From positions 1 to 32,234 of the forward strand of contig QBYJ01000017.1 in the NCBI GenBank assembly GCA_003282885.1: 32,234 nt of DNA, given 5' to 3'. This stretch comes from SAR116 cluster bacterium AG-325-F22 (GTDB taxonomy: Bacteria; Pseudomonadota; Alphaproteobacteria; Puniceispirillales; Marisalimonadaceae). The notes beneath the pieces are model-generated. The model searched no databases, was not told where the DNA came from, and saw only the letters and a list, made by a program, of their open reading frames with translations. The position numbers and the translations under genes are program-made. This document shows, piece after piece, positions 1-8,683 of the stretch; position 1 is the stretch's first letter; every line of letters starts with the position of its first letter.

Positions 1-136
1 TATTTTTATTATCAAATATAGCATCATATAAAGGTAAAACAGCTCCACCTGGGTATCCAAATATAACTTCTACACCATTTTCAACTAAAGCTTTTATTAC
101 AGCTTCCGCACCAGTAATTGTTTTATCTGCAGTCAT
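1..136 (-). CDS. ilvB: Acetolactate synthase large subunit, N-terminal fragment
   Basis: Only the first 45 codons lie in the window; the gene runs off the left edge. Translating leftwards from the ATG at 136-134 gives a start of [17 protein letters not shown] followed by [19 protein letters not shown]. The GxPGGAxxPxYDA block is the N-terminal signature of the thiamine-diphosphate binding domain of acetohydroxyacid synthase, which makes 2-acetolactate or 2-acetohydroxybutyrate in branched-chain amino acid synthesis. The motif contains no odd residue. miaA lies upstream on the same strand, with 109 bases between its stop and this start. Adjacency of ilvB to miaA and serB is familiar in Alphaproteobacteria. 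ilvB and ilvI cannot be told apart from so short a piece. Confidence 0.88.
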   Translation of the reverse strand, partial: MTADKTITGAEAVIKALVENGVEVIFGYPGGAVLPLYDAIFDNKN

Positions 137-245
137 TATTTTATAATTCTTTCATATCAATTAATTAGATTGGTTGTTAACAACAATTTTATAAATCGTC
201 AACATGTTAATATAAAATTATAATTATATTCATAAATACAAAATT

Positions 246-1172
246 TTATTTCATATTTATTATTTTGTACGGAATATAATTGTGCAAAAACCATGTAAAT
301 TGTCTTTTAACATATCTTCTAGTATCTCTTTTACTTAATTTTACAGCCTCTTCATATGAAATGTTATTATCTAAATAACTTAAAAGCCATTTAACTCCTA
401 AACTCTTTGAAATAGGAAGTGACCTGTCAATATTTGAATTATGTAATTTTTTAACTTCATATATAGCCCCTTTAGTAAGCATATCTTCAAATCTAATCTC
501 ACATTTTTTGTATATTGATTTTCGTTCTGATGTTATAAAAAATGAATAAATATTCTTGTTTACAGTTTTAACTCTAGGCTGCTCGTGCCAAAAGGATATA
601 TTTTTTTTTGTTTGAAGAAAAATGCTATAAGCTCTGAGTAATCTATGTTTATCATTGTTATTTTGCATATACCTAGGATCAATTTGAAAATTGATTTGCC
701 TAAACTTCTCAATCCCAACCTCGTTGAGTTTTATTAAACTTTGGTTTTTAATCGTTTCTGAAATTGATGGAATATTAACTAAGCCATTTATTACTGCGTT
801 TATATATAGCCCTGAACCACCAACTAAAATAGGTATCTTATTTTTTAATTCTATTTCAGATAATGTTTTTTTTAGCTCAAAAAGCCAGTCTACAACCGAA
901 TAATTGATATCAGAGTCTACATATCCATATAAAAAATGAGGAACTTTATTAATATCTACTTTTGATGGTCTCGCAGATAACAATAAAAGATCTTTATATA
1001 ATTGAACTGAATCAGCATTGATTAGAACACCATTAATCTTTTTGGCTAATTCTATCGCTATTTTAGACTTTCCAACGCCTGTAGGACCTGCAATTATGAT
1101 CATATCGTTAACAAAAGAATAATTATTCTTTGAAAGATCAAACAATGTCTCAACATTCAACAAACTAGACAT
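246..1172 (-). CDS. miaA: tRNA dimethylallyltransferase MiaA
   Basis: Transfers dimethylallyl from DMAPP to the N6 of A37 in tRNAs reading UNN codons. The P-loop GPTGVGKS is at residues 29-36, followed by the substrate-binding INADSVQLYKDL segment and the GGSGLYINA motif. The C-terminal SKRDTRRYVKRQFTWF is the family's RRYAKRQxTWF tail, so the protein is complete at 308 residues. Start choice is open. ATG at 1172 gives 23 residues before the P-loop strand and leaves only 29 bases to the divergent serB. ATG at 1103 would begin MIIIAGPTGVGKS, as most MiaA proteins do, and leave about 98 bases for two promoters. Neither ATG has a convincing Shine-Dalgarno sequence. I keep the longer form but think 1103 equally likely. 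Confidence 0.95.
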   Translation of the reverse strand: MSSLLNVETLFDLSKNNYSFVNDMIIIAGPTGVGKSKIAIELAKKINGVLINADSVQLYKDLLLLSARPSKVDINKVPHFLYGYVDSDINYSVVDWLFELKKTLSEIELKNKIPILVGGSGLYINAVINGLVNIPSISETIKNQSLIKLNEVGIEKFRQINFQIDPRYMQNNNDKHRLLRAYSIFLQTKKNISFWHEQPRVKTVNKNIYSFFITSERKSIYKKCEIRFEDMLTKGAIYEVKKLHNSNIDRSLPISKSLGVKWLLSYLDNNISYEEAVKLSKRDTRRYVKRQFTWFLHNYIPYKIINMK

Positions 1173-1201
1173 AATAAATACAATAATATAATTAGAGTTT
1201 C

Positions 1202-2116
1202 ATGAAACAATTTTTATTAATTTCTAATACTACAGAAAAAAATATTGACAATAATATTCTAAATTATTTATCAAAAAGATTGGAAGATATCTCATTTAAA
1301 AAGACAAATTTTAGAGAATTAAGTCCGCAAGGAGCTTATGAGTTAGAACTTAAAAATGTGGAATTAAATTTAGAGCTTAAAAAATTTACTAAAAATTTCC
1401 TTCTGCAAAATAATATTGACTGTAATTTTATAAAAGAAACAAAAGATAGGAAAAAAAAATTACTCTTAGCTGATATGGATAGCACTATTATTAAAGAAGA
1501 AAGTCTAGATGAACTTGCAAAGCAGATTGGCAAAGAAAAAGAAGTTATTAAAATTACGAATGAGGCTATGAATGGCAAAATTGATTTTAAAAAAGCATTA
1601 TTGGAAAGGGTAGCAATTCTTAAGGATCAACCAGCTGAGATATTAGAAAAATTAAAAAAAAGTATAAATATCAATGATGGGGCAGTCGAGTTAATTAAAA
1701 CTATGAAGCACAATAATTCAATTACTGTCCTTGTATCTGGTGGTTTCACTTTTTTAACTGATTATTTAAAAAAATCCCTGGGTTTTGAACATGCACATGC
1801 TAATTCACTTGAAATTTGCTATAACAATTTAAACAAAATGTATCTAACAGGTAAAGTTACAAACCCAATTTTAGATAAACATGCAAAAGTTTGGTACTTA
1901 GATGATTATGTAAGAAAGAACAAACTTGATTATGAAGAGACAATATGTGTTGGAGATGGAGCAAATGATATTGAAATGATCAAAAAAGCTGGTTTAGGAG
2001 TTTCATATAATGGTAAAAAAGTCTTAGAAAAAGAAGCTAATATTCATTTTAAAACAACAAATCTTTTAGGTATACTCTATGCACAGGGGTATAGTGACAA
2101 CCAAATAATTTACTGA
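1202..2116 (+). CDS. serB: Phosphoserine phosphatase SerB
   Basis: HAD-superfamily hydrolase that removes phosphate from O-phosphoserine in the last step of serine synthesis. HAD motif I is DMDST at residues 91-95, with Asp91 as nucleophile and Asp93 as acid/base. Motif II is VSGGFTF around Ser179. A lysine (HAKVWYL region) and motif IV GDGANDIEM at 251-259 follow. The EEESLDELAKQIG segment after motif I is the SerB cap. The first 85 residues form a divergent, probably ACT-like N-terminal domain, as in many proteobacterial SerB proteins. The gene diverges from miaA and converges on the degP-like gene, whose stop is only 3 bases away, so there is no room for a conventional terminator between them. 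Confidence 0.95.
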   Translation: MKQFLLISNTTEKNIDNNILNYLSKRLEDISFKKTNFRELSPQGAYELELKNVELNLELKKFTKNFLLQNNIDCNFIKETKDRKKKLLLADMDSTIIKEESLDELAKQIGKEKEVIKITNEAMNGKIDFKKALLERVAILKDQPAEILEKLKKSININDGAVELIKTMKHNNSITVLVSGGFTFLTDYLKKSLGFEHAHANSLEICYNNLNKMYLTGKVTNPILDKHAKVWYLDDYVRKNKLDYEETICVGDGANDIEMIKKAGLGVSYNGKKVLEKEANIHFKTTNLLGILYAQGYSDNQIIY

Positions 2117-2119
2117 TTT

Positions 2120-3562
2120 TTATTTTAACTCCAATGCGACAAATCTACTTCCATTTTCAACCTTTACTAATAGTAATAAGGCCTTTCTCTTCTGTTTTTG
2201 AGCATTCTTAATTGCTTCATCAATAACTTTAAGAGAATCAACCTCAATCTGACCTACCCTTATAATAACCATACCAGGTGTAAGACCAGCATCTTGCGCA
2301 GAACTATTATCTTTAACAGATGTAATTATAACACCTTTATCTATGTTCTTAAGTTTGAATTTTGACTTATTTTTGCTGTTTAACTCCTCTGCAACAAAAC
2401 CTAGTTTATCGTATTGCTTAGATTTTGCATCTTTAGAACTTGTTTTACCTATTAAATTTTCTTTCTCAGCTAATTCAAGCTCACCTAATTTTACTTTAAG
2501 AGTTAATTCTTTTCCGTTTCTTAATATTACTAATGGAACAGACTCACCGACGGGGGTACCAGCAACAACTTTCGGTAACTCTTTCATATTTTTAATTTCA
2601 ATATTATTAAATTTTAATATAACGTCTCCAGTTTTCACACCAGCTTTTTCGGCAGGACCACCCTCAGTAGCTGAAGAAACTAATGCACCTTTTGCTGTTT
2701 TCATACCTAAACTGTCAGCAATTTCTTTGGAGATTTCTTGAATAAGTACACCAAGCCAACCCCTTTTTGTTCTACCAAATTCCTTAAGTTGATCTGTAAC
2801 CTGTTTAGCTAAATTGGAAGACACTGCAAATCCAATACCAACTGATCCACCAGATTGAGAGAAAATGGCAGTATTAATTCCTACTACCTTGCCATTCATA
2901 TCAAATAGTGGGCCACCTGAATTACCTCTATTAATTGATGCATCAGTTTGAATGTAATCGTCATATGATCCTGACAGATTTCTACCCCTCGCAGATACGA
3001 TACCGGCTGTAACTGTACCACCAAATCCAAAAGGATTTCCAATTGCCATCACCCAATCTCCTACTCTCAGATCATTAGAGTCAGCAAACTTAACAGCTTT
3101 TAGCTTTGTTTTCTTAGGCTCAATTTTTAAAAGCGCAACATCTGTTTTTGGGTCCTTACCAACAACTTTGGCTTCAAAGGACGTGTCATCATACAGGATA
3201 ACCATAATTTTTTCAGCATTGTCTATTACATGATTATTAGTAATAATGTATCCAGTTTCATCTATGATAAAACCTGAACCTAAGGATTGAGCTCTCCTTT
3301 TTTTACCATTTGGCTTTTCAAATTGTTTGAAAAAATCTTCAAATGGAGAACCTGGTGGAAAAGACGGCATTTCTCTGGATCTCTGTTCAACAACTGTAGT
3401 TGTAGAAATATTTACAACAGAAGGACTCAGTATTTCAGCGAGATCTGCAAAACTTTCAGGAGCACTTTTAGCACTGGCTAAATTAATTGCAAAAAGTAAT
3501 ACAAAAATATTAACGCTAACTATGAGACCATAATTTTTAAAACAATTTGATATATGAGACAT
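2120..3562 (-). CDS. degP: DegP/DegQ-type periplasmic serine protease
   Basis: Do-family envelope protease/chaperone. Residues 1-33 form a signal peptide (hydrophobic VSVNIFVLLFAINLASA). The trypsin-like domain carries the triad His111 (TNNHVID), Asp141 (TDVALLKI) and Ser215 (RGNSGGPL). Two PDZ domains follow, at about 265-360 (start RGWLGVLIQEI) and 385-475 (LGFVAEEL to VIIRVGQIEV). A Phe/Pro/Gly-rich LA-type linker (SFPPGSPFEDFFKQF) sits at 67-81. At 480 residues it matches the two-PDZ DegP/DegQ class. It lies downstream of hflK-hflC, a common alphaproteobacterial order, with a 115-base gap that may hold its own promoter and a hairpin. DegP versus DegQ versus MucD cannot be settled by sequence reading alone. 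Confidence 0.95.
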   Translation of the reverse strand: MSHISNCFKNYGLIVSVNIFVLLFAINLASAKSAPESFADLAEILSPSVVNISTTTVVEQRSREMPSFPPGSPFEDFFKQFEKPNGKKRRAQSLGSGFIIDETGYIITNNHVIDNAEKIMVILYDDTSFEAKVVGKDPKTDVALLKIEPKKTKLKAVKFADSNDLRVGDWVMAIGNPFGFGGTVTAGIVSARGRNLSGSYDDYIQTDASINRGNSGGPLFDMNGKVVGINTAIFSQSGGSVGIGFAVSSNLAKQVTDQLKEFGRTKRGWLGVLIQEISKEIADSLGMKTAKGALVSSATEGGPAEKAGVKTGDVILKFNNIEIKNMKELPKVVAGTPVGESVPLVILRNGKELTLKVKLGELELAEKENLIGKTSSKDAKSKQYDKLGFVAEELNSKNKSKFKLKNIDKGVIITSVKDNSSAQDAGLTPGMVIIRVGQIEVDSLKVIDEAIKNAQKQKRKALLLLVKVENGSRFVALELK

Positions 3563-3601
3563 TTGTACACCGTATTATTAATTTAAAACTTATTATCTAT
3601 A

Positions 3602-3628
3602 CAAAAAGGCAGATTTAAGGCTAAATCT
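3602..3628 (-). terminator. Possible terminator or attenuator between hflC and degP
   Basis: On the minus strand a perfect 7-bp inverted repeat (AGATTTA with TAAATCT, 4-base loop, 3611-3628) is followed by GCC and five T residues (3607-3603). It lies in the gap between the hflC stop and the degP-like start. The layout fits an intrinsic terminator, but the stem is AT-rich and weak. It may reduce read-through from hflKC into the protease gene, or be chance. Confidence 0.35.
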
Positions 3629-3677
3629 TGGAGCTATTTTAACAATTTAATAAAAAAAAAATTTATTTTATAATAAC

Positions 3678-4547
3678 CTAATTACCTGTTTGTTTGCCAA
3701 AAAAACTAAAAAAATCACTGTCAGGACTCAATAACATAGTTGTACCGTCGTCAGAAAAAGTATTTTCATATGCAAGCATTGATCGGTAAAACTTAAAGAA
3801 CTTTTCGTCTTGACCAAAAGAGTCTGAATATATTTTGATTGCAAGTGCATCTCCATCCCCTCTTAGTGCTTCAGCTTTTCTTTTACTTTCAGCTACCAGA
3901 ACTACTTTAGTTTTTTCAGCAATAGCTCTGATCTTTTGAGCTTCTTCAGCACCTTCAGCTCTAAATTCTTTAGCTTCTTGCTCTCTTTCTGTTTTCATTC
4001 TATTAAAAATATTTTGACTTGTGGCTTCTGGATAATCCGCTCTTCTGATACGAACATCAACAATTTCCATGCCTAGTTTCTTTATTGTAGAATTAACTTC
4101 TCCACTTATATCTTCAACTATTTTTGTTCTTGCGTCAGACAATATTGCTGTTAGTTCAAACTTTCCAAAAACTCTCCTAACTGATGAATCTATAATTGAT
4201 TCTAAACGTTGACGCGCACCAAATTCGTTTCTAACTGTTTGATAAAATAAAAGTGGATCAATAATTTTAAATCTTGAATATGTATCTACTTCAAGTCTCT
4301 TTTGATCAGCTAAAATTACCTCTTCGGAGTCTTTGGATACCAAAGATAACACTCTCTTTTCGAAATATGTAACTTCTTGTATGAATGGAATTTTGAAATT
4401 TAATCCAGGTTTATTGACAAGTCTTTTGGGTTCACCAAATTGTAGAACCAATGCTTGTTGTGTTTGATCAACAGTAAAGAAAGAACTTAAAAGACCAAAT
4501 AAAACTATTAATATACTTGTACCAGTTATAATTTTAGAAGTAGACAT
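3678..4547 (-). CDS. hflC: HflC, subunit of the FtsH-regulating HflKC complex
   Basis: SPFH/band-7 membrane protein that forms, with HflK, the large membrane cage around the FtsH protease. It has one N-terminal membrane segment (residues about 6-25, IITGTSILIVLFGLLSSFF), then the typical VDQTQQALVLQFGEPKR opening of the SPFH domain. A long alanine/glutamate-rich coiled coil follows (EREQEAKEFRAEGAEEAQKIRAIAEKTK). YSDSFGQDEKFFKFYRSMLAYE near the end is a family signature. At 289 residues it is full length. Its ATG overlaps the hflK stop by one base (TAATG), so translation is likely coupled. Confidence 0.96.
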   Translation of the reverse strand: MSTSKIITGTSILIVLFGLLSSFFTVDQTQQALVLQFGEPKRLVNKPGLNFKIPFIQEVTYFEKRVLSLVSKDSEEVILADQKRLEVDTYSRFKIIDPLLFYQTVRNEFGARQRLESIIDSSVRRVFGKFELTAILSDARTKIVEDISGEVNSTIKKLGMEIVDVRIRRADYPEATSQNIFNRMKTEREQEAKEFRAEGAEEAQKIRAIAEKTKVVLVAESKRKAEALRGDGDALAIKIYSDSFGQDEKFFKFYRSMLAYENTFSDDGTTMLLSPDSDFFSFFGKQTGN

Positions 4548-5644
4548 TATTTATCACCTTTTTGCTTTAGTTGATCTAGTGGTAAGTAAGGAACAACACC
4601 TGATGAGCTTGCAGATTTATCCATTATAATTTTTTTTACTCTTGAAAATACTTTCTCCATAGTTTCTAGATATATTCTAGACTCAGTCACTTCAGGATTT
4701 AATTTGTAGCTTTTGTATATAGAGTTAAATCTATCTGCATCACCTTTAGCTCTATTAACAACCTCACTCGCGTAAGCTTCAGCTTCAGAAATTAACTGTG
4801 CAGCTTCACCTCGAGCCCTAGGCACGATGTCATTTCTAAAAGCTTCGGCTTCGTTGATTAAAGTATCTCTATCTTGCCTTGCCCTTTGAACATCATTGAA
4901 TGCGTCGATAACTTCGGCTGGTGGATCAACTGATAAAAGTTGTACATCTCTAATCTCAACTCCAGCCTCATATTCATTTAATAGTTCCTGGAGCATGTTT
5001 TTAGCTTTTAATTGAATATCTTGCCTACCACCCGTTAAAGCAGTTTGTATTTTTGTTTGACCGATAATGTCTCTCATTACTGACTGCGCTGCTACTTTTA
5101 CTGTTTCAGGAGGGTCTTGTATATTAAATAAGTAAGCTCCAGCATCTGCAATCTTCCAAAACACAATAAAGTCAATATCAATATTATTTTCGTCACCTGT
5201 AATCATTTTAGATTCATCTGGAACATCTCTTCTACTTGTGGCTGCTCCACCAAATGACCTATAACCTACTTCAATTCTATTGTCCCTAGTAACATCAGGG
5301 GTCATAACTTTTTCGATTGGAGTTGGTAAATGATAATGGAGGCCTGGAGGTGTGGTTCTTACCCACTCACCAAATCTCATTACTACGCCTTGTTGTTGAG
5401 GATTCACCCTATATATGCCTGTCATCAACCATATTCCCAATAGTATAAAAAATAATATTGTTAAACCCTTACCGCCGCCAAAGCCTGTAGGCATCATTTT
5501 TTTTAACTTATCTTTGCTTTCTTTAAGCATTTGATCAACATCAGGAGGAGTTCCATTAGAATTAGGTTTTTTACCCCAAGGATTTTGGTTTCCACCATTG
5601 CCCCAAGGGCCTGAACCATTGTCGTTGATATTATTGATTATCAT
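4547..5644 (-). CDS. hflK: HflK, subunit of the FtsH-regulating HflKC complex
   Basis: Partner of HflC. The cytoplasmic head is rich in glycine, asparagine and tryptophan (GPWGNGGNQNPWGKKP), typical of HflK. A single membrane segment lies at about residues 62-80 (LTILFFILLGIWLMTGIY). It is followed by RVNPQQQGVVMRFGEWVRTTPPGLHYHLP, the SPFH start. A coiled-coil stretch with ERDTLINEAEAFRND-like repeats precedes ESRIYLETMEKVFSRVKKIIMD, the conserved end. At 365 residues it is full length. A GGAG sequence 7 bases before the ATG at 5644 supports this start. It is the first gene of the hflK-hflC(-degP) operon and diverges from mrp across 130 bases. Confidence 0.96.
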   Translation of the reverse strand: MIINNINDNGSGPWGNGGNQNPWGKKPNSNGTPPDVDQMLKESKDKLKKMMPTGFGGGKGLTILFFILLGIWLMTGIYRVNPQQQGVVMRFGEWVRTTPPGLHYHLPTPIEKVMTPDVTRDNRIEVGYRSFGGAATSRRDVPDESKMITGDENNIDIDFIVFWKIADAGAYLFNIQDPPETVKVAAQSVMRDIIGQTKIQTALTGGRQDIQLKAKNMLQELLNEYEAGVEIRDVQLLSVDPPAEVIDAFNDVQRARQDRDTLINEAEAFRNDIVPRARGEAAQLISEAEAYASEVVNRAKGDADRFNSIYKSYKLNPEVTESRIYLETMEKVFSRVKKIIMDKSASSSGVVPYLPLDQLKQKGDK

Positions 5645-5774
5645 AATTAAACTCCAGAAGCATTTGATCTATTTAACAAGTTTAAGGAAACTTGTATTTA
5701 GATTTGTATGGTAGATATTTGCACTGTAGTATAAAATTACAACCTTTATATAAAATTATTTCTGGACAAATATA

Positions 5775-6845
5775 ATGGATAATAAAAAATTAGATGAAAT
5801 TGTTACAACATTAAGGTCTATTGTTCTTCAGGATGAATCTAATAATATATTTGATAGCAATTGTATTTACGGATTAAATTTTGAAAACAATATAGTTCAT
5901 TTTACCCTTGAACTTCTACCTAAGCAATTAAAAGAATCTCAGCAGATCAAAAACTTTATTCAAGAAAAATTATTATTAATCAAACAAGTTGAAAAAGTAG
6001 AGATTATATTGACTTCACATAATACAAAAAAAGAGAATAAAAATTCACAAAATGCCCCTTTAAAACCTGCAAAATATATTATTGCAGTTGCAAGTGGTAA
6101 AGGCGGTGTAGGAAAATCAACTACTGCAATCAACATTGCTTTATCACTTTTAAAATTAAATTATAATGTCGGTATTCTAGATGCTGATATTTATGGACCA
6201 AGCCTTCCAAAGTTAACAGGTATATCCAATAAGCCAAAAAGTAACGGGAAAAAAATAGTTCCACATAATGCATTTGGTCTACAAGCAATGTCCATTGGCT
6301 ACTTAGTACCTGAAGACGCTGCAACAATTTGGCGAGGTCCTATGGTAATGAGCGCAATTGAACAACTTCTGAGAGATGTAGATTGGCAAAATCTTGATAT
6401 TTTAATAGTGGATATGCCTCCAGGAACTGGTGATGCTCAATTAACACTTTCTCAAAGAGTAAAATTGGCTGGTGCAATAATTGTTTCTACTCCACAAGAT
6501 TTGTCATTAATAGATGCCCGAAAAGGTATAAACATGTTTAAAAAAGTGAATGTTCCCATTTTAGGTATAATTGAAAATATGAGCTATTTTCAATGTACTA
6601 ACTGCGACACTAAACATGAAATTTTTGGAAATGGTGGAGCAAAAGCTGAAGCTCAAAAATTAGGTGTGCCTTTTTTAAATGAAATTCCTCTTGATATAAA
6701 CTTAAGAACATCATCTGATGATGGAAATCCAATTGTGTATAAAGAACCATACAGCATTATTTCACAAAAATATATGAAGATTGGATCTCAAATAATAAAA
6801 ACAATAGAACTAAGTGAAAAACCTAGTCCGAAGATTTTTCAATAA
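5775..6845 (+). CDS. mrp: Mrp/ApbC iron-sulfur cluster carrier ATPase
   Basis: P-loop ATPase that binds and passes on Fe-S clusters. Residues 1-80 form a MIP18/DUF59-type domain, though it has lost much of the usual sequence. The deviant Walker A GKGGVGKS is at 108-115, ILDADIYGPSLP is the switch I region, and VDMPPGTGDAQLT is Walker B/switch II. The cluster-binding CxxC is present (Cys274 and Cys277, in YFQCTNCDTKHEIFG). At 356 residues it is a normal length. The gene diverges from hflK and converges on folA with 6 bases between stops. Adjacency of mrp to hflK/degP is seen in other Alphaproteobacteria. Confidence 0.95.
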   Translation: MDNKKLDEIVTTLRSIVLQDESNNIFDSNCIYGLNFENNIVHFTLELLPKQLKESQQIKNFIQEKLLLIKQVEKVEIILTSHNTKKENKNSQNAPLKPAKYIIAVASGKGGVGKSTTAINIALSLLKLNYNVGILDADIYGPSLPKLTGISNKPKSNGKKIVPHNAFGLQAMSIGYLVPEDAATIWRGPMVMSAIEQLLRDVDWQNLDILIVDMPPGTGDAQLTLSQRVKLAGAIIVSTPQDLSLIDARKGINMFKKVNVPILGIIENMSYFQCTNCDTKHEIFGNGGAKAEAQKLGVPFLNEIPLDINLRTSSDDGNPIVYKEPYSIISQKYMKIGSQIIKTIELSEKPSPKIFQ

Positions 6846-6851
6846 TCATCT

Positions 6852-7400
6852 TTAAATAATCCTACTATAATGCCAATAACTAAATTCAGGTGAATTACTA
6901 GTTGCTTCAAAATATTCAAGTTTTGTTTTTTTCCAATCATTTTCCTTCAATTTTGGAAACTTCGACCCTGATACTGCACAAAAGTTTACCTTGGTCATTT
7001 CAATAGTATTACAATACTCTAATCCAATCTTATATATTTGAGCACCACCAAATAAAAATATTTTATTTTGTATGGCTTTATTTCCCATTTTTTTATTTGC
7101 TTCGATCCAAATATTAGCTTCTGTAATAGCATTCTCGAAAGAATTTGCTACAATTGCTCCTTCCGCCTTCCAAGAAAGAGATTTAGTCAGAACTATGCTT
7201 GCTCTTCCAGGTAAAGGCCTACCAATTGAATTCCAAGTTTTTCTTCCCATTATCAAAGGTGTACCCATTGTGATTGTTTTTAATCTTTTTAAATCACCAG
7301 GCAAATGCCAAAGTAAACCATTACCATCCCCAATAACTCTATTTTGATTCATCGCAACAATACAAACAATAGGGTTTTTTAAGTCTTTTTTGCTTATCAT
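6852..7400 (-). CDS. folA: Dihydrofolate reductase
   Basis: NADPH-dependent reduction of dihydrofolate to tetrahydrofolate. The N-terminal strand IVCIVAMNQNRVIGDGNGLLWHLPGDLKRLK contains the catalytic acid (Asp36, equivalent to Asp27 of the E. coli enzyme). The NADPH-binding PLIMGRKTWNSIGRPLPGRASIVLT block follows. IFLFGGAQIYKIGL is the C-terminal GGxxIY motif. At 182 residues it is slightly long because of an 8-residue N-terminal extension. Its ATG starts on the base right after the thyA stop, so the two genes form one transcriptional and probably translational unit: ThyA consumes methylene-THF and makes dihydrofolate, which FolA recycles. Confidence 0.96.
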   Translation of the reverse strand: MISKKDLKNPIVCIVAMNQNRVIGDGNGLLWHLPGDLKRLKTITMGTPLIMGRKTWNSIGRPLPGRASIVLTKSLSWKAEGAIVANSFENAITEANIWIEANKKMGNKAIQNKIFLFGGAQIYKIGLEYCNTIEMTKVNFCAVSGSKFPKLKENDWKKTKLEYFEATSNSPEFSYWHYSRII

Positions 7401-8195
7401 TTATATGGCTACCGGTGCAGAAATATGAGGATGAGGATCATAATTAATAATTTCAAAATCTTCAAAAACAAAATCATTTATATCAGTATGTTTTTTCAAA
7501 AGTTTTATTTGAGGTTTAGTTTTTATTGATCTTGATAATTGCTTTTTAGCTTGTTCAAAATGATTTTTATATAAATGGGCATCCCCCAAAGTATGAACAA
7601 AATCACCAACTGATATATCACATACATTTGCTATCATATGCGTTAAAATCGCGTAGGATGCAATATTAAATGGAACACCAAGAAAAATATCTGCACTTCT
7701 CTGATATAACTGACAAGATAATTTATTGTTAGCTACATAAAATTGAAAAAGACAGTGACATGGAGGTAACGCCATAGAACCTACATCTGACGGATTCCAC
7801 GCCGACACAATCATTCTTCTTGAATTTGGTTTATTCTTAATTTCGCTAATCACGTCATATAATTGGTCAAGCTTCCTTCCATCGGGTGTATTCCAACTTC
7901 TCCATTGTTTACCGTATACAGGTCCAAGGTCCCCATTTTCGTCAGCCCACTCATCCCATATCGATACATTGTTGTCTTTTAAATAAGATATATTTGTATC
8001 ACCTCTTATAAACCATAAAAGTTCATGTATAATTGATCTTAAATGTAGTTTTTTTGTAGTCAGCAAAGGAAATCCTGAGTTTAAATCAAAACGCATTTGC
8101 CAACCAAAAACAGATTTGGTACCAGTTCCAGTTCTATCTTCCTTTACATTTCCGTGTTTTAATACGTAGTCTAATAAATCTAAATATTGCTTCAT
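7401..8195 (-). CDS. thyA: Thymidylate synthase ThyA
   Basis: Converts dUMP to dTMP using methylene-tetrahydrofolate. At 264 residues it is the same length as the E. coli enzyme, and the landmarks fall at the same numbers: Arg21 (EDRTGTGT), Arg126-Arg127 ([12 protein letters not shown]) and the nucleophile Cys146 ([12 protein letters not shown]). It has the canonical [25 protein letters not shown] start and ends [11 protein letters not shown]. The gene abuts folA downstream. Its start lies upstream of, and divergent from, the ssrA/sspB region. A folate-recycling ThyA rather than flavin-dependent ThyX fits the presence of folA. Confidence 0.98.
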   Translation of the reverse strand: MKQYLDLLDYVLKHGNVKEDRTGTGTKSVFGWQMRFDLNSGFPLLTTKKLHLRSIIHELLWFIRGDTNISYLKDNNVSIWDEWADENGDLGPVYGKQWRSWNTPDGRKLDQLYDVISEIKNKPNSRRMIVSAWNPSDVGSMALPPCHCLFQFYVANNKLSCQLYQRSADIFLGVPFNIASYAILTHMIANVCDISVGDFVHTLGDAHLYKNHFEQAKKQLSRSIKTKPQIKLLKKHTDINDFVFEDFEIINYDPHPHISAPVAI

Positions 8196-8241
8196 TCAAA
8201 TATCTCAACCTATAATACTTTAAAACTTTCTTAATGTGGTC

Positions 8242-8270
8242 TTTAATAAAAAAAATAAATAATGTATACT
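8242..8270 (+). promoter_or_regulatory. Candidate sigma-70 promoter for ssrA
   Basis: TATACT at 8265-8270 is a good -10 hexamer, with a weak TTTAAT at 8242-8247 as -35 (17-base spacer). A predicted start near 8277 would place a small inverted repeat (AGTCA with TGACT, 8276-8291) at the 5' end of the pre-tmRNA. Only the -10 box is convincing. Confidence 0.4.
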
Positions 8271-8310
8271 AAAAAAGTCATTTTAATGACTATGGTGATA
8301 AACATTTTTT

Positions 8311-8596
8311 AGAATAAGCTTAGCGGACCCGGGGGCGGTACCCGGCGCCTCCACCAACTTTATATGGGGGCGAAATAGGATCGACGCATGTAGTAAAAAT
8401 CAAACTTTCACTCGGTATTGTACCACCGTTATCGGACTACTTTAATAGTTGCAAATGACAACTATGCTCCGGTAGCTGCAGCAGCGTAAGCAGCCAAAGC
8501 AACCGAAACTTAGTCCAATTCTATAGCTAGAATTGGCGGGGTTTCAATTTACCTGGCAACAGAAAAACTTGGGTGGCGAGAAGTTTACTTCTCGCC
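8311..8596 (+). ncRNA. ssrA: Permuted two-piece tmRNA (alphaproteobacterial type)
   Basis: Rescues stalled ribosomes and tags the peptide for proteolysis. The acceptor piece comes first. A T arm (stem CCGGG/CCCGG at 8329-8333 and 8341-8345, loop GGCGGTA) runs into CGCCTCC-ACCA ending at 8356. After only 9 intervening bases (8357-8365) the coding piece begins with GGGGGCG at 8366-8372. It pairs with CGCCTCC over seven pairs, and the third pair is the G-U that marks alanine tRNAs. The reading frame at 8451-8489 encodes ANDNYAPVAAAA and a stop. Order and sequence match circularly permuted tmRNAs processed into two RNAs. The 5' limit of the acceptor piece and the 3' end of the coding piece are approximate. 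The encoded CCA and the alanine-type tag leave little doubt of identity. Confidence 0.95.
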
Positions 8597-8604
8597 ATTT
8601 TATT
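8575..8604 (+). terminator. Intrinsic terminator after ssrA
   Basis: Perfect 9-bp GC-containing stem, GGCGAGAAG (8575-8583) with CTTCTCGCC (8588-8596), loop TTTA, then ATTTTATT. It ends the ssrA transcript before the sspB promoter. Confidence 0.8.
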
Positions 8605-8625
8605 CAAATAATTTCCAAATTTCTC

Positions 8626-8655
8626 TTGAAAAAATTACTTATAGAAATGTACAAT
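8626..8655 (+). promoter_or_regulatory. Candidate sigma-70 promoter for sspB-fumarase
   Basis: TTGAAA at 8626-8631 and TACAAT at 8650-8655 are separated by 18 bases. They lie just after the ssrA terminator and about 30 bases before the GTG start of sspB. Position and spacing fit a housekeeping promoter. Confidence 0.5.
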
Positions 8656-8683
8656 GTAAAAAAAAGTTTTAGGATGTAGTTCA

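Noticed and set aside
2343-3533. Long open frames on the plus strand inside the degP-like gene
   Set aside because: They are antisense shadows of a clear protease gene, lack ribosome sites and resemble no protein.
8276-8291. Inverted repeat AGTCA/TGACT as an operator upstream of ssrA
   Set aside because: It is only 5-7 bp, lies at the predicted transcript start, and is as well explained by chance or a 5' RNA hairpin.
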